The position numbers and the translations under genes were made by a program. Positions 1 to 7,552 of a stretch of DNA of 39,765 bases are shown piece by piece. Source of the DNA: Nitrospirota bacterium (GTDB taxonomy: Bacteria; Nitrospirota; 9FT-COMBO-42-15; HDB-SIOI813); assembly GCA_016217665.1 (NCBI GenBank), contig JACRHF010000073.1, forward strand, positions 1 to 39,765, in the 5' to 3' direction. Position 1 is the first letter of the stretch. Each line of letters begins with the position of its first letter. A model generated the notes under the pieces. It was given only the letters and a program-made list of their open reading frames with translations. It was not told the DNA's origin and searched no databases.

Positions 1-26
1 GGTGAAAAAAGTGGTCTTTGATTTTT

Positions 27-63
27 GTTTCACAAACCGTACTAAAAGGACGTTTTGTGAAAC
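27..63. repeat. Inverted repeat GTTTCACAAA...TTTGTGAAAC; stem extends to 14 bp with one mismatch, 9-nt loop
   Basis: Read directly: 27-36 is the exact reverse complement of 54-63; 38-40 pairs with 50-52. Confidence 0.85.
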
Positions 64-125
64 GAACAAATTATAGCTTATAACCCTTGAAAATTCTATA
101 TGTGATGGACAAAAATAGTTCATGT

Positions 126-314
126 TCACGCATTATTGAGGTTTAAGCAATATGATTTTCTATTACGCTGGATGTCCGTATTATGGATGGTCCGATATAC
201 AAGGCCGTCATCGGGTGTGAAATTGGGAGCATACAGCCCATGCCGATTGAGGCAGACCTCAAGATTATCTATGTGCATGATCCGATAGATCGGCGTGGGA
301 GTCGGAACAAGCAT
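126..314 (-). pseudogene. Truncated DarT-like (DUF4433) DNA ADP-ribosyltransferase toxin, N-terminal fragment only
   Basis: N-terminus PTPTPIYRIMHIDNLEVCLNRHGLYAPNFTPDDGLVYRTIHNTDIQRNR resembles the DarT/DUF4433 N-terminus; the frame diverges and stops after about 47 aa. Confidence 0.72.
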
Positions 315-430
315 CAGGTAGTTTCCCCTCGCACATCGATTTTCCCTGTTACTGCCGCCGAGATAAGGGCGGTGCGGTATTCTCGGAGCAGGTCAAAGGA
401 GTTCCTCACCTTTATAATAAGTGCATCCAT
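314..430 (-). pseudogene. HsdS C-terminal tail fragment (second, diverged copy)
   Basis: Minus-strand reading MDALIIKVRNSFDLLREYRTALISAAVTGKIDVRGETT*; LREYRTALISAAVTGKIDVR is identical to the C-terminus of the intact HsdS at 2125-3429. Confidence 0.8.
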
Positions 431-464
431 CCGTGATTTCTTTCTGTCAGGCAAACCATAATGA

Positions 465-959
465 TTATGCAAACCGCACCCCAAGTGTCCTTAACATTTC
501 AAAAGTGTCGATAAATTGCACATTGAATGTTTGGCAAACATTCGGAATTGGAATCTTTCTCCTTATATTAGGATCTAATAATTCATGGGTTACGAGGATG
601 CAACTTTTCACTTTGGCGTAAGCTACCAACCAGCCATCGGCGATAGTGGCAAAATTAGACTTGGCTGCGTCCGAAAACTGGCTCTGGCCATTCACCCAAA
701 TCATGATCTCACTGAAAGATTGGAAAATATCGGTTTCATCAGTTGAGGCAAATGCATGACCGAAATGGGCCTTTACCCATTCCGATAGAACATCATTTCC
801 TCGCTCCAGTTCCTGCTTGACGCGGTCAATACTCTGTACCCGCCCATTTTCAGCATGGGCAACCAAGCTGTCCCAGAATTTGGGAGCAAGGTCGAATGCA
901 TAGTAACGTCGCGCCGCTTGGATAAACACATTTGCATCAAGAATAAATACATCGGGCAT
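465..959 (-). CDS. DUF4411 family protein (PIN-like)
   Basis: MPDVFILDANVFIQAARRYYAFDLAPKFWDSL...: DANVFI start and DUF4411-like organisation; TAATG coupling with the upstream ImmA gene. Confidence 0.75.
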   Translation of the reverse strand: MPDVFILDANVFIQAARRYYAFDLAPKFWDSLVAHAENGRVQSIDRVKQELERGNDVLSEWVKAHFGHAFASTDETDIFQSFSEIMIWVNGQSQFSDAAKSNFATIADGWLVAYAKVKSCILVTHELLDPNIRRKIPIPNVCQTFNVQFIDTFEMLRTLGVRFA

Positions 960-2128
960 TACTGAGGTCTCCCGATCCTTAAAGAGGCCGCGTATCGATC
1001 GAAAGTCTTTCCGTACAGTCCCGTCAACTGGTAGGCTTCGGAATAAAGCAGGTTGCCTTCACCGGCTGCCCGAACCACGGCAGAGGCGAATCGCCGCCCT
1101 ACTCGCAAATTCTGACTAGCGAAAAAGTCCCCTCCTTTTGGTCGGCGGGCGGCTGCGCGGCGTTCGTCTTGTTGATAACCACGATAGAAATCCAGGAACA
1201 TATTTTTTTGAATCAAGCCAATGTCCAGTGTCCTGCGTGCGGCCACCAGCACACTTACTTTGAATTGGCGGGCGATTGTCTGAAAACAATTCGGATCGTC
1301 TTGAATAGAAGGCCAGACCTCGCGCAACCTGCGTTCCGGAACGAGAAACTCTGCCGCCACCCGATTGCACACTTGTTCTATCGGATCATCTGCCGGCTGC
1401 ATTTCACGCAGGTCAAAAGCGGCGCTACTGCCCAAAAACACATGGGCCAGTTCATGAGCGAGTGTGAACATCTGCGCGGCCTTGCCGTCAGAACCATTGA
1501 CAAACACGAGAGGTGCGTACTCGTCCACAAGAACAAAACCGCGAAATTCGCCAGGATCAAGCTTACGGTGAGTATTATTATCGACGATCCCATTGAATAC
1601 AACCAGAATTCCGGCATCTTCTATGGCCTCACGGAGCGCGCGTAATGCGCCTGTCCAAGTCGGCTGTTGGGCCGCCCATTCCTCATCAAAGCGTAACAAT
1701 CGCCGCAGCCGGTTTACTATAGCTGTGGGTTGCTCTTCAGGTTGTGCAGACCGTACGTAAGGCAGTGGTTCCTGACCTTGGTCTATCAGGAATTCGCGCA
1801 TCCAAGACTGCCGCCGCTGCATCATCTGAACAGTATCAAGAAGATTGGGACTTGGCCTGTCCGGGGTCCCACCACCAAGCGTTCGGAAGTGAGGAATTGG
1901 CAAGCGTTCCTCTGGCGGTTCAGGAAGGAAGAAAAACCCAAGCGGTGTCAGAGTGGATTTTGCCAGGGATTCTAATTGTCGAAACGTGGGCTGACTTTCG
2001 CCAGTAACCCACTGTTGTATTTTCGGAAATTTTTTCTGCAGATCATCGGGGGTCAGTCCGGCACGGTTTACCGCCCAGCGCAAAACACCTTCCCTAACGG
2101 CTACTCTGCTAATGGCCACTCTGCTCAT
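959..2128 (-). CDS. XRE-type HTH / ImmA-IrrE family metallopeptidase
   Basis: N-terminal HTH-like segment plus zincin motif HELAHVFLG (HExxH). Confidence 0.88.
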   Translation of the reverse strand: MSRVAISRVAVREGVLRWAVNRAGLTPDDLQKKFPKIQQWVTGESQPTFRQLESLAKSTLTPLGFFFLPEPPEERLPIPHFRTLGGGTPDRPSPNLLDTVQMMQRRQSWMREFLIDQGQEPLPYVRSAQPEEQPTAIVNRLRRLLRFDEEWAAQQPTWTGALRALREAIEDAGILVVFNGIVDNNTHRKLDPGEFRGFVLVDEYAPLVFVNGSDGKAAQMFTLAHELAHVFLGSSAAFDLREMQPADDPIEQVCNRVAAEFLVPERRLREVWPSIQDDPNCFQTIARQFKVSVLVAARRTLDIGLIQKNMFLDFYRGYQQDERRAAARRPKGGDFFASQNLRVGRRFASAVVRAAGEGNLLYSEAYQLTGLYGKTFDRYAASLRIGRPQ

Positions 2129-3429
2129 GCGGCTATCTCTTTCCGCACGTCTATCTTTCCAGTCACTGCCGCTGAAATAAGAGCTGTGCGGTATTCGCGG
2201 AGTTTATCAATGGACTGTTCAATTCGCTGTTGGAGTACCATGTATTTTCCAGTTTCTCTCTCGATGGCATTTACAATATTACGCTGTTCGAGGAGCGGCG
2301 GACAAGGTAAGCGTATTTCAAAAAACTCCTCTGGATATAAACGTAGCCGCGATGTCCACACACCTTTTGAGTGGCGGATAACTTCAGAAACAAATCGACT
2401 GGTACGAAAAAGGTAATCATAGAATAGAGGCTCATAGTCACTGGTTCTAAGCCTATACACGTTATATGAGGGACTAACTATTCCCGGTTCGAAGGCAATG
2501 CCCACCGCACCCATCCAAGCCCACATTGTGTTTATCACTAAATCTCTCGATTCACATCTCTTGTAGCCTTCCAAAGATTCAGCCAAAAACATAGTTACAT
2601 TTTTCTCAGATCTTCGCGTTACACCGGTTATGTGGGAAACCGTAAGGAGTTCCTCCTCCCCCGACGTAGAGCGCTCATTTATTTCTTTAAATAAGACCTT
2701 AGCCTTATTAATTCTCCAGTGTTCCGGTATGTCCCCCAGCCACTCAACACCGGAGTCTTTCATTTTTACATTCGGGTCAAGGCCCTTAGTAACGGCGTGG
2801 CTGACAAGGGCAGTGCGCTTTTCCTGCAAAAGCTCAATCTGTTTTTGTTTCTTTTCTATGAGAGCATCAATCCGCGCTGACTCACGGTCGAGAAAGGCCA
2901 CGATGGCGCGTTGCTCTAATAGGGGAGGAAGCACAACGCGTAAGTTGACAAAATCGGTGGCATTGATAGCTGGATAACTCACACCAACAGAACGTGCAAC
3001 AACGGAATCCACGAAATACGGAGCGCGCAGGGCATAAGAGGCGAACGAACTGTCTAAACCCTTTTTGGGGCGGATAACCGCAAAACCGGTGGATATGGTC
3101 AAGTTGACTTCGGGCTCAGCAATCGGAGCGATTGCCCGCAGATAGGTGCGAACGGTGGAGATAATCACATCGCCATTACGAACTTGCCGCCTGGCTCTCG
3201 AAGGCGCATTTTCGAATCGCATCGGTTCCTTTTTTTGAATTCCAGATATGGAGTCCACGCTACTAATGTCAACATACAGCATCTCGAAATCGGGGTCGGT
3301 GTTTTCGCTTAAAACATCGTCATTGTAGGAAGACACATATTTCAGACGACGTGTCTCCCAATGTTCAGGTATCTCACCCATCCACTTGATGCCAGAGTCC
3401 TTGTATCTCGGATATGCTCGCCAATTCAC
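2125..3429 (-). CDS. hsdS: Type I restriction-modification specificity subunit S
   Basis: Two target-recognition repeats (KDSGIKWMGEIPEHW / KDSGVEWLGDIPEHW) and conserved coiled-coil regions (LLEQRAIVAFLDRESARIDALI...). Confidence 0.93.
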   Translation of the reverse strand: MNWRAYPRYKDSGIKWMGEIPEHWETRRLKYVSSYNDDVLSENTDPDFEMLYVDISSVDSISGIQKKEPMRFENAPSRARRQVRNGDVIISTVRTYLRAIAPIAEPEVNLTISTGFAVIRPKKGLDSSFASYALRAPYFVDSVVARSVGVSYPAINATDFVNLRVVLPPLLEQRAIVAFLDRESARIDALIEKKQKQIELLQEKRTALVSHAVTKGLDPNVKMKDSGVEWLGDIPEHWRINKAKVLFKEINERSTSGEEELLTVSHITGVTRRSEKNVTMFLAESLEGYKRCESRDLVINTMWAWMGAVGIAFEPGIVSPSYNVYRLRTSDYEPLFYDYLFRTSRFVSEVIRHSKGVWTSRLRLYPEEFFEIRLPCPPLLEQRNIVNAIERETGKYMVLQQRIEQSIDKLREYRTALISAAVTGKIDVRKEIAA

Positions 3430-3471
3430 CCTATAACCTCAGTCAACATCACGTCGGTTTAGTATCATCGG

Positions 3472-3972
3472 TTATGCACAAAGGGTATAAGCAAATAAAC
3501 TAATAAATAGTAATAACCACCCACATGTAAAAAATTGGGGCACTCTAAGCATAAGAGAATGAGTCCGCCACTTGCCGAGTCGAGTTAGGAGGTACCAGTC
3601 CTGTATTAACGTTTGTTCATTAATGGTTTTTTCAAATAATGTGAGCACTCGTTCCCCATCTATCCTTAAGGTATCCTCCGTGCGTTCTGCTTGCTTAGCA
3701 CGGTAGTACTGGTACAACTGCTCCCGTTTCTGTATGAGGCCCCAGATCAATGATACAAAAAATCCAATGAAAGGGATTGCAAATGTTATTATAAGCGTAA
3801 AAAGATTTTTCTCTTTAAATGCATCACTATTAATAATAGTAGCAAGGGCGGCTATAAGAACACCATTTGTTACTATGAAGTAGTTAAATGCCTGGCGGGC
3901 CATATTATCCATGTGGCGATGCATTTCTACCGCCATTTTCCATTGTTCTAACAGCAAATCATTTTTGTCCAT
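3472..3972 (-). CDS. Small membrane protein with about three TM segments, RipA/SLATT-like organisation
   Basis: Hydrophobic segments FIVTNGVLIAALATII, LIITFAIPFIGFFVSLIWGLI, FFTCGWLLLFISLFAYTL; located between hsdM and hsdS. Confidence 0.6.
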   Translation of the reverse strand: MDKNDLLLEQWKMAVEMHRHMDNMARQAFNYFIVTNGVLIAALATIINSDAFKEKNLFTLIITFAIPFIGFFVSLIWGLIQKREQLYQYYRAKQAERTEDTLRIDGERVLTLFEKTINEQTLIQDWYLLTRLGKWRTHSLMLRVPQFFTCGWLLLFISLFAYTLCA

Positions 3973-3976
3973 TAGA

Positions 3977-4129
3977 TTACTTCCTTAAGACTAGAAAATC
4001 TGCATTACCCCAATCTTTGTAGCTTGCCACACCAATAATGATAGCCGTCCTTGTGTTTTTTCATTGTCTCGACACCGTAGAGACAATCTCAATCCCATAA
4101 TGGATTGACTTTATCGGTTTCCTGCTCAT
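3977..4129 (-). other. Short reading frame with one internal TGA, start overlapping the hsdM stop (ATGA)
   Basis: MSRKPIKSIHYGIEIVSTVSRQ*KNTRTAIIIGVASYKDWGNADFLVLRK* read from the minus strand. Confidence 0.4.
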
Positions 4130-5205
4130 TCTGTCACCTTCGAAAGCATCTCGGCAATTTTCTTCTCGATCTGCTTAAGGTCAGCTTCTATCTGCCCAAG
4201 CGGGCGAGGCGGGGTGTATTTGTAAAAATAGCGGTTAAAGTTTACCTCATAGCCAATCTTCGTCTTCGACTCATCCATCCAGGCATCCGGCACATGGGGG
4301 AGGACCTCCCGCTTTATGTACTCGCCCACATCCTCTTTCAGAGGCACGTTTTCATAATCCCGGAGTTCAGGATCGGGTTCTGGTTTGCCATTTGAGTCAG
4401 TGCAAATGTCTGCCGTCTCATCGCGCCCTGAAAGGGCCGTAAGAATTGCCTTGAAAAGCACGGCAGGAACTTTAACGCCGGATTCCTTAAAAGCTTCCTT
4501 CAACATTTTCACAAACTCCTCGCGATTCTTCACCACTCCCTTTACCGCAACCCCCTCGAGTGCGGAGATGATTGCATTTTGAAGTCCCATCCCTTCGGCT
4601 ATTTCAGCCTGTGCGGCCTTCGTATCTTTGCGCTTTCTGCTTGTGGCAAGATTGGAAAAAGCCGTAGCCTCTTTCAACCGGGCAAGGCCTTCGTTGTTCT
4701 CGGCAAAGTTCAACCTTAAGGGACGTTCAACCGTGATGCGCCGGTAACCGAGATCGGAGTAGTCGAAGATGCGGACATGTTCATTTTCCTTGAACTCTCC
4801 ATACAGACGGTCTGCCTTATCGAGTTTGGCGATGTGTTCTCCAAAACCGAAATGCTCGATAATTTTCCGGGCCTGGGTAGAAAAGCCCTTGATGTAGTGG
4901 GTCAGGTTCGAAGCGATGTTGTTAGGGTCGCCCTTGAGCTTCTCAAGAGTGATGAAACGGCTGGTGTTGTAGAAGGGAACTCCTGAGACCCGACACAGGA
5001 TTGGCTCGATATTTTTTAACTTACCCCCCTGGAGGCTCTTCAACCTTCCGAGCACCTTTTCTTTAGTCGGTTCCAGCACACAGTCAAGCCGCCTGAGGAC
5101 GGTCATGGGCAGCATAACGTCTTTATATTGGTTGGGGCGGTAGGGTCCGCGCAACAGGTCCGCCACAGACCATATAAAGCTGACCTTCTCATTAAAGTTA
5201 TCCAC
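4126..5205 (-). pseudogene. hsdM: Type I R-M modification subunit with in-frame loss of the central methyltransferase domain
   Basis: N-terminal FIWSVADLLRGPYRPNQYKDVMLPMTVLRRLDCVLEPTKEKVL...HIAKLDKADRLY joined directly to C-terminal GEFKENEHVRIFDYSDLGYRRITVERPLRLNF; no SAM motif I or NPPF/NPPY motif in the 359 aa. Confidence 0.88.
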
Positions 5206-5384
5206 TCTTCTTACCCCTGATATTATAAAGGTCTTACGCTCCCCCTCACTGTTGCGGGTATTCTACCTGAGTCCCCCTGTAGAATCAATCAGTGATACGT
5301 CATGTCACATTATTAGATTTTTCTGTCAAGAGAGATTTTGTATGTAGGGGATAGAAGGAGTTGTACAACGTGCGTTTGGTAAAT

Positions 5385-6752
5385 TCAATTGCGAAAAAGA
5401 AGCTCTTCAACTATGGCGAGGTTTCGTTCCACGGCCCCTCTGTTCCTTACAATGATCTGGTAGCCCTTCTCGCCCATCTCCCTCTGCCGCCCGGTGTCAG
5501 GGACAAGCCCTTTCAGTGCCCTTGAAAGTTCCTCTCCGCCTTTAACCCGTATTCCGGCCCCGCATCTCAGGATCTCCTCTGTGATCTCACGGAAATTGAA
5601 CATGTGCTCTCCGAATATCACGGGCTTTCTGTAGTAGAGCGCCTCAAGGGGGTTCTGCCCGCCGTGCGGGATGAAGCTGCCGCCGATGATCACGACAGTG
5701 GCCATGCTGTAGAGGGTGGCAAGCTCGCCGATGGTGTCAACCATGATGACAGGAGGTGAATGGTGAACGGTAGATGCTGACTGGTTTTGTTGTGCGAGTT
5801 GGGTCCTTCTTATGGTTTCAAAACCAGAGGCCCTGACCAGGCTCTCAATCTCCCCTGTCCTCTCTATGTGCCTCGGGGCTATGATAAGCCTGATTTTTCC
5901 ACCCGAAAGGCCTCGATCAAATCCCCCCTGCCCCCCCTTTTCTAAAGGGGGGAAAACCCTTTCGTTCCGGCATTTATTATACGCTTCGAGGATGATCTCA
6001 TCCTCACCCCTGTGGGTGCTCCCGGCGATGATGACCCTGTCACCCTCCTCTATCCCGAACAACTCCCTCTTCTCTGTCAAGACCTGTTTATCGATATCAA
6101 TAAACCCCTGGTCGTATTTCATATTCCCTGTAACCTGAATGGCCTTCTCCGGCGCTCCTATGGCCCTGATCCTCTGGGCATCTTCTTCGCTCTGCATGCA
6201 GAAGAGGTCTACATAGGCAAGGACCTTCTTCATCAAAGGCCGGATGCGGCTGTAGCCTCTGAAGGTATGGGGGGAGATCCTCCCGTTGATAATAAGGGTC
6301 CTGGCCCCTGAGAGCTTGACCTGGCGCAGGAAGTTCGGCCATAGCTCTGTCTCAACAGAGATGAAGAGATCGGGCCTGATCCTCTGTAAAAATCTCCTGA
6401 CTGACCAGGGGAGGTCAAAAGGGAAGTAGACGATCTGGTCAACCTCAGGAAGCCGCTTGCAGGCCACCTCCCGGCCGGTCGGGGTAACGGTGGAGAGGAC
6501 AAGCCTCGTCTCCGGATGTCTTTTTTTAAGCTCTTTGATAAACGGAATGGCAGCGACCACCTCGCCAACTGAGACAGCGTGAATATGTATACCCCCCTTT
6601 TTCAAAGGGGGGATGGGGGGATTGGGCAATCCTATTCCAAGCTTTTCGAAAAACCCCTTCCGGTGCTTCTCCTTTGTGAGGACCTTATAGATCCAGAAAG
6701 GGGATGCAAGGATCAAGAGGGCTAAGAGTAAAAAATTGTAGAGAAGATACAT
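5385..6752 (-). CDS. waaA: 3-deoxy-D-manno-octulosonic-acid transferase, with two repeat-derived insertions
   Basis: HAVSVGEVVAAIPFIKEL, TVTPTGREVA, PFDLPWSVRRFL, GGSFIPHGGQNPLEAL motifs. Confidence 0.93.
   Translation of the reverse strand: MYLLYNFLLLALLILASPFWIYKVLTKEKHRKGFFEKLGIGLPNPPIPPLKKGGIHIHAVSVGEVVAAIPFIKELKKRHPETRLVLSTVTPTGREVACKRLPEVDQIVYFPFDLPWSVRRFLQRIRPDLFISVETELWPNFLRQVKLSGARTLIINGRISPHTFRGYSRIRPLMKKVLAYVDLFCMQSEEDAQRIRAIGAPEKAIQVTGNMKYDQGFIDIDKQVLTEKRELFGIEEGDRVIIAGSTHRGEDEIILEAYNKCRNERVFPPLEKGGQGGFDRGLSGGKIRLIIAPRHIERTGEIESLVRASGFETIRRTQLAQQNQSASTVHHSPPVIMVDTIGELATLYSMATVVIIGGSFIPHGGQNPLEALYYRKPVIFGEHMFNFREITEEILRCGAGIRVKGGEELSRALKGLVPDTGRQREMGEKGYQIIVRNRGAVERNLAIVEELLFRN
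5915..5960. repeat. Dispersed GC-rich palindromic repeat (CCCCCCTTTTCTAAAGGGGGG type), inside waaA
   Basis: gatcaaatcccccctgcccccccttttctaaaggggggaaaa. Confidence 0.85.
6589..6632. repeat. Dispersed palindromic repeat, second copy inside waaA
   Basis: accccccttttt caaaggggggatggggggattggg. Confidence 0.85.
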
Positions 6753-6768
6753 GGAATCCTTACAAAAT

Positions 6769-6790
6769 GGCGGGACAAAGATGTCCCGCC
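6769..6790. repeat. Perfect 9-bp-arm hairpin GGCGGGACA-aaga-TGTCCCGCC
   Basis: Exact inverted repeat read from sequence. Confidence 0.9.
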
Positions 6791-6826
6791 TATCGTTTCC
6801 CTGGATTGGCCACCCACTGCACCTGC

Positions 6827-7519
6827 CTATTGTTCCTTGCGACCGTTGAAGTAATCGTCTGCCCTTTTCGTTATTTCATTCAGTCTCTGCTCGAGCTCAA
6901 GCCTCTTTTCTTCTAATTGGTCCTCTGTCAAATCCCTCCGGACATAAACAGGGTCTCCAAATATCACGGCCACCCGGCTGAAGGGCCATGGGATCATAAA
7001 CCGGTCCCAGCTCTTCAGGAAGACCGCCCTTTCTGCGCCATAGGTAATCGGCAGGATGGGGACGCCGGTGAGCATTGCAAGATGGATCACCCCTTCCTGA
7101 ACCTTCAATGCCGGTCCCCGTGAGCCATCTGCAATAATGGCGGCAGAGTTTCCCTTTTTAACAATCCTTATAAGCCCCCGGAAGGCCCGGGTCCCTCCTT
7201 TGAAGGAAGACCCCCGGATGACACTTAAACCGGATAGCCTCAGGATGTTCGCAATGATCTCACCGTCACTGCTGGGGCTCACAAGACAATGGATCCTCCC
7301 CTGCCCGCGATAGAAGTACGGCCAGTAAAAGAGTCTTCCATGCCATAGGGCATAAATAGGCGGTATCCCCTGAGCAAAGAGAGACTGTTCAATCTCTCCC
7401 CCCTTGAGCCGTTTTCTGTAAGTCATGCCGAGGAGGAATATCGTGGCCATGCCTACGGGTGGGAGGATATATTTGTAGGTGAAATTTTTTATCAGCGTCA
7501 TCCGAAAATCCCCGATCAA
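6827..7519 (-). CDS. Lysophospholipid acyltransferase family protein (DUF374)
   Basis: ALWHGRLFYWPYFYRGQGRIHCLVSPSSDGEIIANIL, ADGSRGPALKVQEGVIHLA. Confidence 0.85.
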   Translation of the reverse strand: MIGDFRMTLIKNFTYKYILPPVGMATIFLLGMTYRKRLKGGEIEQSLFAQGIPPIYALWHGRLFYWPYFYRGQGRIHCLVSPSSDGEIIANILRLSGLSVIRGSSFKGGTRAFRGLIRIVKKGNSAAIIADGSRGPALKVQEGVIHLAMLTGVPILPITYGAERAVFLKSWDRFMIPWPFSRVAVIFGDPVYVRRDLTEDQLEEKRLELEQRLNEITKRADDYFNGRKEQ

Positions 7520-7552
7520 ATCCCCCCTTCCCCCCTTTTTCTAAAGGGGGGG
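7514..7552. repeat. Dispersed palindromic repeat between rdgB and the DUF374 gene
   Basis: gatcaaatccccccttcccccctttttctaaagggggg. Confidence 0.85.

Noticed and set aside
1169-1645. 158-aa plus-strand ORF antisense to the ImmA gene
   Set aside because: Antisense shadow of a clearly coding minus-strand gene with HExxH; no recognisable motif.
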